NCBI GenBank assembly: GCA_963734625.1
Contig: CAVTHW010000018.1
Location: 186,001-250,000 of the forward strand
From: CAVTHW01 sp963734625
GTDB lineage: Bacteria; Acidobacteriota; Terriglobia; Bryobacterales; Bryobacteraceae
Direction: 5' to 3'
Length of the DNA: 64,000 bases
In this document: piece after piece, positions 1-8,837 of the stretch
Layout of the letters: the number at the start of each line of letters is the position of its first letter
Numbering within the stretch: position 1 is the first letter of the stretch
Notes under the pieces: generated by a model
What the model was told of the DNA's origin: nothing
Seen by the model: only the letters and a program-made list of their open reading frames with translations
The model's database searches: none
Translations under genes and position numbers: made by a program

Positions 1-1
1 A

Positions 2-604
2 GTGTTCTGGCAACAGGTCGAGGTTGCGAAGGCAATCGTCGCCGCAAGAGATGCCAGCATTCTCCCGAAACTCGAGCCGTGGCTTACTCACCAGGACCGG
101 CACTTGAGAGGAAACGCCGGGCTCGTCTTCGCCGGTCTCGGAGACTCCAGAGGGTTTGACGTGATCACGGCCATTCTCGATGACCGCTCGGAGAGGCCGG
201 TCACGCAGGGAATCCCCGCTGGAAACCCCAGTTCTAGGGCGCAGATTAGATCGGATCGTTACTATGCGGCGCACCTGCTGGGTGATTTGAAGGACCCCCG
301 TGCGGTCCCTATTCTCGTGCCTCTCCTGAAGGATGCGGATGTCAACTGGATCGTGCCGTGGTCGCTCGGGCAGATCGGCGATAAGTCCGCGATTGACCCG
401 CTGATCGCAACTCTGAGCGACAAGGATGCGAGCATGCGGGTTCTCGCCATCCACGCTCTTGTCGAACTCAAGGCCACCGAGGCGTTGCCTAAGCTCCGCC
501 AGTTGCTCGGAGATACCGAAAAATGCAAGTTCGACAAACTGGAATCGGTCGCCGAGGCCGCCCAGGTTGCAATCGCCAAACTGGAGATACTCCCCCAGCG
601 ATAA
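2..604 (+). CDS. HEAT-repeat protein, C-terminal part (5' end outside window)
   Basis: The reading frame is open from the first codon at the window edge, so the true N-terminus lies upstream and only the last 200 residues are seen. It contains repeated helical HEAT-type units, for example AVPILVPLLKDADVNW, then SAIDPLIATLSDKDASMRVL, then ALPKLRQLLGD, each with the spaced-leucine and D-x-x-V/M-R pattern of PBS-lyase-type HEAT repeats. Such repeats form an alpha-solenoid that binds protein partners; no catalytic domain is visible in this part. It ends 20 bp from the convergent esterase gene. The partner and role cannot be inferred. Confidence 0.8.
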   Translation: MFWQQVEVAKAIVAARDASILPKLEPWLTHQDRHLRGNAGLVFAGLGDSRGFDVITAILDDRSERPVTQGIPAGNPSSRAQIRSDRYYAAHLLGDLKDPRAVPILVPLLKDADVNWIVPWSLGQIGDKSAIDPLIATLSDKDASMRVLAIHALVELKATEALPKLRQLLGDTEKCKFDKLESVAEAAQVAIAKLEILPQR

Positions 605-624
605 GAACTGGACTAACCGGCGCC

Positions 625-1803
625 TTACCGGAACATTTGCGGCGCAACTTCGTTCAGGTGGAACCGCCAGATGTTCCATTCGTGCCGGCCGTCGGTTATC
701 CGGAAGATATGCTTGATCCCTTTGGCGGTGAGCGTGGCATCCAAGGCCTTCGCCCCCGAAAGCGCGAAGTCATCCTTGCCGGCTCCCACCCAAAGCAGCT
801 TGATCTTCTTGTTGGTGGCCACGGCGTTCGCGAAGAAACCCGGATAGGTCTGATCCGCGTTCTGCGCGCCCGCGCTCATGACCACAATCGAATGGAAAAG
901 GTCCGGGTTGGCGAAGCCTATAGCGACCGTCTGCCCGCCGCCCATCGACAGTCCGCCGATAGCCCGGTTGTCGGCGCCCTTGGCCGTGCGGAACTTCTTC
1001 TCGACGAATGGAATCACGTCTTCGAGCAGGTCCTTGGCGATGGCGCTGGTCTGCTGCCCGCCAGCCGGAGCGGCGGCGGCGGCCGGCTTCTCGGGCCCCA
1101 GGCCAACGCCCTGCCGCGCATAGCCCAGGGGATTGACGATGATCATCGGCTTGGCTTTGCCCTCGGCGATGAGATTGTCGAGGATGTAGTTGGCGCGGCC
1201 AGTCAGCACCCAGCTCGACTCGATGTTGCCCGAACCGTGCAGCAGGTAGAACACCGGATAGCGCTGGCTGCCCCGGTCGTATCCCGGCGGCGTGTAAATC
1301 CACAGCGTGCGCGGCGCGCCGATGGTCTTCGACTCATACGTCTCGATTCGCACCGTGCCGTGCGGCACCGGTTTTGCGTCGTAAAAAGTGAGGCCGTCGG
1401 CCGGCACTTCCACCAAACTGGCCGGCGGGAAGTTGCCAAACCCGATCTTCACCGACGGATTTTGCGGGTCCATGGCGACGATTCCGTCGACGCGCAACTG
1501 ATAGTTATAGACATCCGGCGCCAGCGGCCCGATCGTGGCGGTCCACACGCCGTCGGCTCCTTTGGTCATCGGATGCTCCTTGCCGTCGATCTCACCGATG
1601 ACGATCACTTCCTTCGCATTGGGAGCGCGGAAGCGAACCGTGAAAGTGCGATCCGCGTTCACTTGCGGGGACACCACCGCGGGTCCGCGCCCTGCGCCGC
1701 CACGAGCGCCGGCAGCCGGCGGCCCCGCGGGCGCCTGAGCGCTGGCCACCCCGGCCATTAGCATAAAGACGGCCAAGCCACAGAGGGTTCTTCTGATACG
1801 CAT
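625..1803 (-). CDS. Exported CE1-type esterase with N-terminal E-set (CBM48-like) domain
   Basis: The 392-residue product has a signal peptide (MRIRRTLCGLAVFMLMAGVASA). An early-set beta-sandwich follows at about 45-125, and an alpha/beta-hydrolase esterase domain at about 150-392. The catalytic triad is readable: nucleophile Ser286 in GGLSMGG, an Asp near 344 in GKDDF, and His374 in DGRHEW; LLHG near 198 would form the oxyanion side. The layout is that of carbohydrate esterase family 1 and enterochelin-esterase-like proteins, which remove acyl groups such as ferulate or acetate from plant glycans. I chose the ATG at 1803 because AGGAGG precedes it and the signal peptide begins there; a longer frame runs upstream. 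With the GH67 gene nearby, xylan deacylation is a reasonable guess, but the substrate is unproven. Confidence 0.85.
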   Translation of the reverse strand: MRIRRTLCGLAVFMLMAGVASAQAPAGPPAAGARGGAGRGPAVVSPQVNADRTFTVRFRAPNAKEVIVIGEIDGKEHPMTKGADGVWTATIGPLAPDVYNYQLRVDGIVAMDPQNPSVKIGFGNFPPASLVEVPADGLTFYDAKPVPHGTVRIETYESKTIGAPRTLWIYTPPGYDRGSQRYPVFYLLHGSGNIESSWVLTGRANYILDNLIAEGKAKPMIIVNPLGYARQGVGLGPEKPAAAAAPAGGQQTSAIAKDLLEDVIPFVEKKFRTAKGADNRAIGGLSMGGGQTVAIGFANPDLFHSIVVMSAGAQNADQTYPGFFANAVATNKKIKLLWVGAGKDDFALSGAKALDATLTAKGIKHIFRITDGRHEWNIWRFHLNEVAPQMFR

Positions 1804-1864
1804 CTCGAGTGCCTCCTGAACCTTTATGTTGTACCGGAATCGAAGTTGTAAAACAAGGTCCGAT

Positions 1865-1898
1865 TTGACACCCCCTGAACCGGGTAGTAACGTTTTAC
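1865..1898 (+). promoter_or_regulatory. Promoter with LacI-like operator before Gfo/Idh gene
   Basis: TTGACA (1865-1870), a 17-bp spacer and TAACGT (1888-1893) form a sigma70-like promoter. The -10 box lies inside TAGTAACGTTTTAC (1885-1898), a degenerate form of the CG-centred palindrome TGGTAACGTTTGCA found at the same promoter position before two paralogous oxidoreductase genes. The predicted transcript would begin about 30 nt before the start codon at 1933. This copy is the least LacI-like of the four. Confidence 0.5.
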
Positions 1899-1932
1899 AG
1901 AGGTCGTGACGCAAAAGACGGAGGTCTTCGGG

Positions 1933-3450
1933 ATGGGCAACCAGTTGTCCAGACGCTATTTTTTCTACGGAACCCTCTTGGCGGGGGCAGTTCCGAGGGG
2001 TGGTTTCGGCAGCGTCCCCTCACTGTCTGCCTTGGGTTTCAAGTCGTATCTCGACAAGTTGAATATCGCCGGGATTGGGGTTGGAGGCAGGGGCGCGCAG
2101 GATCTGTCCCCAATCGCTACCAGCGAGAACGTCGTGGCGCTGTGCGACGTGAACGAAACCTACGCGACCAAGACGTTCAAGACATACGATAAGGCGAAAA
2201 CCTACGCGGACTTCCGCCGGATGCTGGACGCGGAAAGCAAGAACCTCGATGGGGTGGTGATCGCCACCCCCGACCACAGCCATACTCCCACGGCCCTGGC
2301 CTGCATGCAGCGCGGGCTGCACGTCTATTGCGAGAAGCCGCTGACGCGCACGGTGTGGGAAGCGCGCCTGCTGCGGGACGCGGGCAATAAGTACAAGGTC
2401 GCCACGCAGATGGGCAACCAGGGGTTCTCGCACGAGGGCACCCGCACGTGCTGTGAAATCCTCTGGTCCGGCGATATCGGCAGCGTCAAGGAAGTGCATT
2501 CCTGGACGGGTTTGATTTATGGTGGCAGGGTCGATTTGAAGGGAGTACCGCCGCCGGAAGAGGCGGTGCCGGCGGGTCTGAATTGGGACATATGGTTGGG
2601 CACCGCGGAAGCGCGTCCATATTACTCGGAGATGTTCCGGCGGTGGCGCAATTTCATCGACTTTGGGACGGGCGGATCGCTCGGGGATTGGATTGTGCAT
2701 TGCCTCGGTCCGGCGCATCTGGCCCTGCAACTGGATAAGGCGGCGCCCACCAGCGTGGAGTGCGTGGCGATCAACGATAAGAACCAGTGGATTTGGCCGT
2801 TGGGCGCGCAGCTCCGATACGAGTTCCCGGCCCGCGGGGCCATGCCTCCCGTGACCATCAACGTGTACCAGAACATGCGCGGCGACGTGAAATATCCGGA
2901 CGGCATGGCGGAGAACGAGAGGCTCTTTCCTCCCGCGAACAACCTGGCGGAAAGGAACCGGCCCGCCGCGCCGGAGCCTACCCGGCGGATGACGCCGAGC
3001 GGTGCGGCCCGGCGCGGAACCGGGCCAGTTGGTCCCGGCGGTGCGGCGGCGGCTCCCCCGGTCATCCCGCCAGTCGACCGAACACGGATTCCCGGCAACG
3101 GAACCCTGTTTGTCGGGGACAAAGGTTATATGTCTACCACCGAGCGCGGCGAGGGCGTCTGGCTGCTGCCGGCTTCCAGATGGCAGGAGTATCAGCTTCC
3201 TCCGCAGATCCTGCCGCGCTCGGTGAGCCACCAGCAGGATTGGGTGCGGGCCTGTAAGGGCGGCGCACCGGGGTGCTCGAACTTCGACATTGCCGTGCCT
3301 TACATCGAGTGGCTGGTCCTAGGCGCCATCGCTCTGCGCGTGCCAGGCAAGCTGCTGTGGGACGCCAAGAACATGCGCTTCACGAACAACAACGAGGCCA
3401 ACCAGTACCTCAGGCCCTATATCCGCAAGGGCTGGGAGCTGAGACTGTAG
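1933..3450 (+). CDS. Tat-exported Gfo/Idh/MocA-family oxidoreductase (paralogue A1)
   Basis: The product has 505 residues. The leader SRRYFFYGTLLAGAVP has the twin arginines and hydrophobic stretch of a Tat signal, so the NAD(P)-dependent enzyme is probably exported folded with its cofactor. An N-terminal Rossmann fold follows (IAGIGVGGRGAQDL), then TPDHSHTP and the family EKP motif in HVYCEKPLTR, whose Lys is the usual catalytic residue. The C-terminal half is the Gfo/Idh substrate domain. A Gly/Ala/Pro-rich stretch at about 340-380 interrupts it, and the protein ends in IRKGWELRL. The family oxidises sugars or glycosides; exported members are candidates for C3 oxidation of glycosides. The start at 1933 has GGAGG upstream; an in-frame GTG at 1906 is less likely. 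The gene is almost identical along most of its length to the one at 15171. Confidence 0.88.
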   Translation: MGNQLSRRYFFYGTLLAGAVPRGGFGSVPSLSALGFKSYLDKLNIAGIGVGGRGAQDLSPIATSENVVALCDVNETYATKTFKTYDKAKTYADFRRMLDAESKNLDGVVIATPDHSHTPTALACMQRGLHVYCEKPLTRTVWEARLLRDAGNKYKVATQMGNQGFSHEGTRTCCEILWSGDIGSVKEVHSWTGLIYGGRVDLKGVPPPEEAVPAGLNWDIWLGTAEARPYYSEMFRRWRNFIDFGTGGSLGDWIVHCLGPAHLALQLDKAAPTSVECVAINDKNQWIWPLGAQLRYEFPARGAMPPVTINVYQNMRGDVKYPDGMAENERLFPPANNLAERNRPAAPEPTRRMTPSGAARRGTGPVGPGGAAAAPPVIPPVDRTRIPGNGTLFVGDKGYMSTTERGEGVWLLPASRWQEYQLPPQILPRSVSHQQDWVRACKGGAPGCSNFDIAVPYIEWLVLGAIALRVPGKLLWDAKNMRFTNNNEANQYLRPYIRKGWELRL

Positions 3451-3451
3451 G

Positions 3452-5965
3452 CTAAGGCGAGGCGGCGGGAGCACCCACCTCAATGTAATCGAAGGCGGCG
3501 CGTTCAGGGCCGCCGGCTACGCCTTCCAACCGGATCTCGTCGCCGGGCCGGAGGGCGACACCTTCGATGACCCGGCGCGTGGAAGACGCCCCGTCGATCT
3601 TCCTCGACGGCAGGCGGTCGCTCGCGTCCCACTCGTCAATGAGTTGCCGGCCAACCGATAGCCGGAAGTGAGAGACGCCGTCGCTACGGTCGAAGTACTG
3701 AGTGCGCAGCGCGTACCAGCCCGCTGCACCGTCGAACTTGAAACTCGCGGCGCACTGGGCCACCGGGCACTCGACAGCCAGGCCACCCGAGGCCGTCTCC
3801 CAGGGAGTGGCGGGCTTGGCGACATAGCCCTCGAGCTGCATCGATTCGGCCTCGAACCGCCCCGGATAGCGGCCGGCGCGGCCGCGCGCATCGGGGATGC
3901 CGGAGGTGCGCAGAAACCAGTTCACCACGGAGTCGCGCCACACGACTGCGCTACCCGCTTGGTAGTCGAGCTGCTGGAGCGCCTCGCCGTAACGGCGCTC
4001 GTCGATAAGGCCGCGCAGAGACTTCCACTGCTGGACGTAGCCGGCGGCAGCCTCCGCACCGTCATAGTGCGAATCGTAGATGTACTGAATCACGCTCTTT
4101 CCCGAATGCAAGACCTGCGTGTAGGGAACATGATGCATGAAAAGCAGCAGATCATCGGGACAGGTGGCCTGCGATTCGTAGCGGCGCGCGACCTCCGGCC
4201 TGAACTGCCCGATGAAGCCGGTGCCTGTGGTCACTGTCCGGTCCATGCCCACGCCGCGCTCGTCGGCCCGGTGCCATTGGCCCCAGCCATTGCGCTCTGA
4301 AGCTTCCACGGCCGGCCCGTAGTGCGTGCCTGTGATTTCGGTGAGGGTCTGCAGACCCAGCGGGCCGGTATAGTCCTCGTAATTGCGCCAGGAGGAAAGC
4401 TGCATCCCGACCACCGTCGCCAGAACCTTGGGGTCGTCGCCAAATGTCAGGCGAGTCCATTCCCCGGCAATCCGGCCGGCATCCAGGTCCGGATTCCAGG
4501 TCAGCCGGCCGAACGCATAGAGATTGGCTTGGGAGAAATGGTTGCCTGTCCAGTTGTCATCCATGCCCACATTGGCCACGCCCACCAACCCTCCAGTGGG
4601 ACGTTGGAAGACTTTGCCCGCCACCAAAGCCTTGACCGGTGTGCCGGATCCGCGCGCGTAGAGGTCGAAATCGAGCGTCTCTTTCCACCAGGGCGCCAGG
4701 TAAACGAGGTGTCGCGCCTGCCCCATGTATTCCTGCGTTATCTGCAGTTCGATCGCCTGGTTGGTCTTCTCCAGCGCGCCGAACAGCGGTGACGCCGGCT
4801 CGCGCACCTGGAAGTCGATGGGGCCGAGCTTGGTTTGGATCACAACGTTGTCGTCGAACCGGCCGTCCAGGACCTGAAAGTTGTCGTATGCCGCGCGGGC
4901 CCGGTCGTTCTTCGGGTTGCGCCAATCCATGTTGTGGTCATAGACAAAGCCCCGGTAGAAGAGCAGGCCGCCGTGTGGCTTTAGCGCGCGCGCGATGACG
5001 TTGGCTGCGTCGGCATGAGTCCGCCCGTATACTGAAGGTCCCACGCGGCCCTCCGAATCCGCCTTCAGAACGAAACCGCCCAGGTCGGGGATGGCGCGGT
5101 AGAGCTCGTCCACCTTGGCCGTCCACCAGGCCGCGACGCGCGAATCGAGCGGATCGAAGGTGTCGAGCCCGCCCAGAGTCCTGGGGCTTCCGAAGTCCAC
5201 CGAAAGAACCGGACGGACGCCCCACGGACGGAAGACCGCGGCGACGCGCTCCAACTGCGGCAGAAACTCGGGGCCGAGTACGCGAGGATTAGCGTTGACA
5301 TTGTTGATGGAGCAGCCATTGATGCCCAGCGACGCCAGCAGCCGCGCGTACTCGCCGGCGCGCGTGAGGTCGCCGCGGATGGCGCCGTTTTCGAAAAAGA
5401 CAGACCGGCCGCCGTAGCCGCGCTCGATGGAACCGTCTACGTTGTCCCATTGATTCACCCAGCGGATGGGGGCGTAGGGAGTCTGCACTTCGTCAACCGC
5501 GTCGACCGGCTCGTGAAATGCAATCTTGCGCAAGAGCGCAAACACACCATAGAGCACACCGCGGGGATTGGCGGCGGTGATCACGGTGTAACGGGCGCTG
5601 CCGCTGGCGACTGTGCGCAGACGGTATGCGTCCTCGGCCAGCTCGCCCGCAATACCAAGTGATGGCGCCCCCTTCCGGAGCGAATCGATGGTCCCGATTA
5701 CGATGGCGTTTTCGCCAGCCAGGCGAGGTTCCACCCGCAGGGTCCTGGACAGCATGCCGCGAACGCCGCGCAGGAGCTCCTGCCGTGCGCTTTCGATGAG
5801 CGGGGAATCGCCGAACGCAGTCACCACGGCCGGCAGGGTGGCACGGTACTGCCGCGCTGCAGCCTCGTCCAGCGCGGCGTAGCGCAGCCAGGCGTCGCGG
5901 CCGGTCTCCGCTGGCGCCGAACCCCCTGCCAACAATCCTGCAACCAGCACCCAGACCGCCTTCAT
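3452..5965 (-). CDS. aguA: Exported GH67 alpha-glucuronidase with C-terminal extension
   Basis: The 837-residue product starts with a signal peptide (MKAVWVLVAGLLAGGSAPA). GH67 signatures are clear: KADSEGRVGPSVYGRTHADA, and GPIDFQVREPASPLFGALEK followed by ELQITQEYMGQ, which hold the acidic catalytic region. GH67 enzymes release 4-O-methyl-glucuronic acid from the non-reducing ends of xylo-oligosaccharides. The family core is about 700 residues. The last ~140 residues here (from about FEAESMQLEGY) look like a separate beta-sandwich, perhaps carbohydrate-binding. The start at 5965 has GGGGGAG upstream; the longer frame runs into a palindromic repeat and was rejected. The gene is convergent with the oxidoreductase at 1933, with stops 1 bp apart. 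Confidence 0.92.
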   Translation of the reverse strand: MKAVWVLVAGLLAGGSAPAETGRDAWLRYAALDEAAARQYRATLPAVVTAFGDSPLIESARQELLRGVRGMLSRTLRVEPRLAGENAIVIGTIDSLRKGAPSLGIAGELAEDAYRLRTVASGSARYTVITAANPRGVLYGVFALLRKIAFHEPVDAVDEVQTPYAPIRWVNQWDNVDGSIERGYGGRSVFFENGAIRGDLTRAGEYARLLASLGINGCSINNVNANPRVLGPEFLPQLERVAAVFRPWGVRPVLSVDFGSPRTLGGLDTFDPLDSRVAAWWTAKVDELYRAIPDLGGFVLKADSEGRVGPSVYGRTHADAANVIARALKPHGGLLFYRGFVYDHNMDWRNPKNDRARAAYDNFQVLDGRFDDNVVIQTKLGPIDFQVREPASPLFGALEKTNQAIELQITQEYMGQARHLVYLAPWWKETLDFDLYARGSGTPVKALVAGKVFQRPTGGLVGVANVGMDDNWTGNHFSQANLYAFGRLTWNPDLDAGRIAGEWTRLTFGDDPKVLATVVGMQLSSWRNYEDYTGPLGLQTLTEITGTHYGPAVEASERNGWGQWHRADERGVGMDRTVTTGTGFIGQFRPEVARRYESQATCPDDLLLFMHHVPYTQVLHSGKSVIQYIYDSHYDGAEAAAGYVQQWKSLRGLIDERRYGEALQQLDYQAGSAVVWRDSVVNWFLRTSGIPDARGRAGRYPGRFEAESMQLEGYVAKPATPWETASGGLAVECPVAQCAASFKFDGAAGWYALRTQYFDRSDGVSHFRLSVGRQLIDEWDASDRLPSRKIDGASSTRRVIEGVALRPGDEIRLEGVAGGPERAAFDYIEVGAPAASP

Positions 5966-5997
5966 AGCTCGCTCCCCCAGCCCGTGATTATGCCTCA

Positions 5998-6098
5998 AAA
6001 AAGGGGACAGACGCATTTTCCCTCTTATCCCCACCCGGCAAACAGAGTGGCTTTCTGGCCGGCGCGGACGGCGGGGAAAATGCGTCTGTCCCCTTTTT
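5998..6098. repeat. Palindromic REP-like element with 25-bp perfect inverted repeats
   Basis: Two perfect 25-bp arms (5998-6022 and 6074-6098) face each other across a 51-bp centre. The inner core reads GGGGACAGACGCATTTTCC on the left arm and its exact complement on the right. The centre contains a further small stem (CCGGC/GCCGG). Such paired palindromes resemble REP/BIME elements mobilised by REP-associated tyrosine transposases; no transposase gene is in the window. A half copy lies at 35260-35278. The right arm supplies part of the stop codon of the gene ending at 6097. The element could also act as a transcription terminator. Confidence 0.8.
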
Positions 6099-7128
6099 AG
6101 GAGCGCGCGGCCTCGACCAGGGCCATGATGTTTTCGCGGGGCATCCCGGGGCTGACTCCTCCTCCGACCGAGAGGATGGTGCGGCCACTGCCGGACTTCT
6201 GGAGCACTTCGAGCGCCGCCTGGCGCACGTCATGGGACGTCCCCCGCACTCCCAGATTCAGCGGCGCTACGTTACCCATCAGGCACATTCGGCCGCCGAG
6301 TTTCTCGCGCGCCTCACCGACATCGATCTGGTGGCTCCAGTTGAGGACATCGAAACCGCAGGCGTCCAGATCGGGAAGGAAAGGACGAATATTGGCATCG
6401 TTATGGTAGATCTTGACCCATTCGGCGGGGAACGCCGCGCAGATCTGCTGGAGGTAGGGGTGGGCAAACTCCAGGTACATCCGCCGGGACAGCAGGCCCG
6501 GGATGTCATCCAGCAGAAAGATGCCTTCTACGGTTTCTCCAATCGCCTCCACCTGCGCCTGAAGCCAGCGGATGACCGTCCGGGTACAGAAGTCCAGAAG
6601 GCGGTGGACTCCGGCCGGGTCATCGATCAGGTCCACCATGAGTTCCGTCATGCCGCGCAGAAACGCCGCCAGGCAGAGAGGCCCCCGCGCAGTGGCCAGG
6701 GGAATTTTGTAGCCGGCGTCAAAGATCCGGGCCTTCTGCAATTGATAGCGGCGCAGGGCGAAGGCCATCAGCCCGTCCGCAAAGGGATCCACCGGGGAAA
6801 GGCGTTCGACATCCTCCAGCCGGGCCAACACAGGCGACTGCCCTGGCGGCTGGTCAAGCCTGAAATGGATGCGGCTGCCGAGAGCCGAGGGCTCGATTGC
6901 CATGCCGTACTCGATCCACCAGGAGGGCACGAAGATCACCTCCGGAAACTCCTGCATGATGCGCAGATTGACCTGAAACCAGCATTCCGGATCCAGGTAA
7001 TAGTCCAGATGGCCGACACCCGCATAGCCGGGCATCCATGGGCTGTCTACAATCAGAGCTACCGGCACACGGCCCGGATGGGAATCCCTGGCCGCGAGCT
7101 TAAAAGTCTCCCATTGTTCGGGTCGCAT
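6097..7128 (-). CDS. Uroporphyrinogen-decarboxylase (URO-D) family protein
   Basis: The product has 343 residues and the URO-D/methyltransferase TIM-barrel fold. Visible marks are the N-terminal MRPEQWETFKLAARD, the central VEGIFLLDDIPGLLSRRMY, KIYHNDANIRPFLPDLDACG and the glycine-rich end LSVGGGVSPGMPRENIMALV. True HemE enzymes are haem-pathway decarboxylases. Divergent members like this one are commonly cobalamin-dependent methyltransferases or unassigned proteins near carbohydrate genes, so a haem role should not be assumed. The TAA stop is formed at the edge of the palindromic element at 5998-6098, so the original C-terminus may have been altered. No good ribosome site precedes the ATG at 7128. 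Confidence 0.8.
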   Translation of the reverse strand: MRPEQWETFKLAARDSHPGRVPVALIVDSPWMPGYAGVGHLDYYLDPECWFQVNLRIMQEFPEVIFVPSWWIEYGMAIEPSALGSRIHFRLDQPPGQSPVLARLEDVERLSPVDPFADGLMAFALRRYQLQKARIFDAGYKIPLATARGPLCLAAFLRGMTELMVDLIDDPAGVHRLLDFCTRTVIRWLQAQVEAIGETVEGIFLLDDIPGLLSRRMYLEFAHPYLQQICAAFPAEWVKIYHNDANIRPFLPDLDACGFDVLNWSHQIDVGEAREKLGGRMCLMGNVAPLNLGVRGTSHDVRQAALEVLQKSGSGRTILSVGGGVSPGMPRENIMALVEAARS

Positions 7129-7153
7129 TCTGGACGGCTAACGCCCCGCCAGG

Positions 7154-7570
7154 TCAAGCCGCGGCGAGAACCTTAGCTGCTTTCCGGACGTCCGCGGCCT
7201 TCACCCAGAACATCCCGCAGTAGCGCCCGCCGCCCGCCGAAATGGCTTGTCCGGCCGTCACGTTGATGCCAGCCGCGGCGAGTTTGCCGAGCAGCTCCGC
7301 CACCGCCCCAGAACGGTCCTCGCCCTGGATGAGGAAGCCGGTCTTCTTCTTGCTCAACTTCAGCCCGATTTGGCGCGCGGCTTTGGCGAATGCCGCCGAA
7401 TCTTCCGGCAGGAAATCGAGTTGGGTCTTCCGCGCGCCTTCCGGAAACCCGGAGAATCCCAGCAGGTTGACGCCGGCGTCGTACAGCGCGCCGAGGATGC
7501 ACGCCGCCTCGCCGGGTTTGTTCGCAATCGAAACGTAGTAGTAGTCTATGCGCCGAATCTGTTCCGCCAT
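7154..7570 (-). CDS. Tandem ACT-domain protein
   Basis: The 138-residue protein starts MAEQIRRIDYYYVSIANKPG. The pattern of an ACT domain (beta-alpha-beta with KPGEAACILGALYDAGVNL) is followed by a second one (EDRSGAVAELLGKLAAAGINV). Stand-alone ACT proteins bind amino acids or other small ligands and act as sensors; no enzyme domain is attached. ATG at 7570 has GGAGG upstream; the frame continues 14 codons further without a better start. The neighbouring URO-D-family gene lies 25 bp downstream in the same direction, so the two may be co-transcribed. Confidence 0.8.
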   Translation of the reverse strand: MAEQIRRIDYYYVSIANKPGEAACILGALYDAGVNLLGFSGFPEGARKTQLDFLPEDSAAFAKAARQIGLKLSKKKTGFLIQGEDRSGAVAELLGKLAAAGINVTAGQAISAGGGRYCGMFWVKAADVRKAAKVLAAA

Positions 7571-7645
7571 GGCAGCCTCCGCTTCATATATTACATGGCA
7601 AGCCCTGGGCAACGGTACTCTGGGAGCTGGGAGCGGCTTCCCTCG

Positions 7646-8656
7646 TCAAGATCGAGCGGGGGGCGGCGCCGTCGACGCGCGCACGATCAGTTGCCCCTTG
7701 ACGGTGATTGTCCCCTCAACCTGCTTGCCGGCTAGCAGTCTAAGCAACACCTCCATTCCCTGGCGTCCCATCTTCCGCATGGGCTGCCGGATGGTGGTGA
7801 GGGGCGGTTGGGTGTACGAGACGAAGAACAGATCGTCGAACCCGACCAGCGAGACATCCCGCGGAACTTGCAGCTTATGGCTCGCGGCCACTTGCAGCGC
7901 TCCTAGCGCCGACATGTCGTTGTAACAGAACACGGCCGTGGGCCGCTCGCGCAATGCCAGCAATTTCTGCATCGCTTGAGCGCCTCCGCCGGGCCTGCTG
8001 TCACCATGCACGATCAACTCCGGACTGAAGGGCAGGTCGGCCTCGGCCAGCGCCTCCCGGTACCCGGCGAAGCGGTCTGTGTCGGACTGCAAGCCGAACT
8101 GGTCGCCCAGGTACGCGATTCGCCGGTGCCCAAGCTTGATCAAGTGCCGGGTGGCCTCGATCGCCGCCCCCACGTTGTCGATCATCACGGAGTGCGTGAA
8201 GTCGCCGGGGTGAAATCGATTGATGAGCACAAGCGGCACCCTCATCGCCGACATCTGCTGCAAGTGGCGGGCGCCGACACGCGAAGCGGCCACCAGCACG
8301 CCATCCACCCGGCGTTCCTGGAAAGAGCGAATGACGGAGATCTCGCGGTGCGGATCGGCTTGTGAGGATACCAGCAGAACCGTGTAACCCTGCTCGTTGG
8401 CAACGTCCTCCACTCCGCTGACGACTTCACCCACGAACGGGTCCGTAATAGTCGTCACCACCACCCCGATCGTTCTCGTCTTTCCGGTGACCAGGCCGCG
8501 TCCCAGAGCGCTGGCGGTGTAGTGCAACTCCTCGGCGATTCGCTTGACCCGGGCAGCCGTCTGCGCATTGATTAGAGGACTGTTGGTCAATGCTCGGGAC
8601 ACCGTGGAAGCCGAGACGCCGGCGGCCTTCGCGACGTCTTTGATGCTTGCGTTCAT
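7646..8656 (-). CDS. LacI-family transcriptional regulator
   Basis: The product has 336 residues. It opens with a LacI helix-turn-helix (IKDVAKAAGVSASTVSRALT, residues 4-23) and hinge helix, and continues with a periplasmic-binding-protein-like sugar sensor domain (about 60-330; RTIGVVVTTITDPF, VPLVLINRF, RPTAVFCYNDMSALG). Family members usually repress carbohydrate genes and release DNA on binding a sugar. The gene is divergent from the TonB receptor gene at 9078. Four promoters in the first 18 kb carry CG-centred palindromes of the type this family binds, so it is the obvious candidate regulator of all four. The effector sugar is unknown. Confidence 0.92.
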   Translation of the reverse strand: MNASIKDVAKAAGVSASTVSRALTNSPLINAQTAARVKRIAEELHYTASALGRGLVTGKTRTIGVVVTTITDPFVGEVVSGVEDVANEQGYTVLLVSSQADPHREISVIRSFQERRVDGVLVAASRVGARHLQQMSAMRVPLVLINRFHPGDFTHSVMIDNVGAAIEATRHLIKLGHRRIAYLGDQFGLQSDTDRFAGYREALAEADLPFSPELIVHGDSRPGGGAQAMQKLLALRERPTAVFCYNDMSALGALQVAASHKLQVPRDVSLVGFDDLFFVSYTQPPLTTIRQPMRKMGRQGMEVLLRLLAGKQVEGTITVKGQLIVRASTAPPPARS

Positions 8657-8672
8657 GGGTTTATCCTGCCCC

Positions 8673-8701
8673 TCATTATGTCATTTTCGAGGCCATTTCA
8701 A
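8673..8701 (-). promoter_or_regulatory. Probable promoter of the lacI-type gene
   Basis: On the minus strand TTGAAA (8701-8696) is followed, after 17 bp, by TAATGA (8678-8673). An alternative -10, CATAAT, has a 15-bp spacer. It lies 17 bp upstream of the regulator start codon. No good CG-centred palindrome overlaps it, so autoregulation is not evident. Confidence 0.35.
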
Positions 8702-8794
8702 GCGGCGGGTGGCCGCCGGATTGCAAGCGTTCCTACACTGCATCTCCATGCAAAATCCGTCGTCAGTCGATTAAGCTGTTGAAAACATTGGCAC

Positions 8795-8836
8795 TAAAAT
8801 CGTTGACGCCAATCATTCTCTATGATATCGTTTGCA
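8795..8836 (+). promoter_or_regulatory. Promoter with LacI-type operators before the TonB receptor
   Basis: TTGACG (8803-8808), 17 bp, and TATCGT (8826-8831) form the promoter. TGATATCGTTTGCA (8823-8836) covers the -10 and matches the LacI/GalR-type consensus TGNAANCGNTTNCA at 9 of 10 fixed positions. A weaker CG-centred site, TAAAATCGTTGACG (8795-8808), overlaps the -35. The two centres are 28 bp apart. ATTGGC (8787-8792) and GCCAAT (8808-8813) form a further inverted repeat around the -35. Confidence 0.65.
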
Positions 8837-8837
8837 A

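Noticed and set aside
2020..3231. Long open frame on the minus strand opposite the first oxidoreductase
   Set aside because: It mirrors the codon pattern of the real gene; similar antisense frames occur opposite its paralogues. No ribosome site or known domain.
6097..7128. Assignment of the URO-D-family gene as hemE
   Set aside because: Sequence is too divergent from HemE and the neighbours are carbohydrate genes; only the family name is supported.
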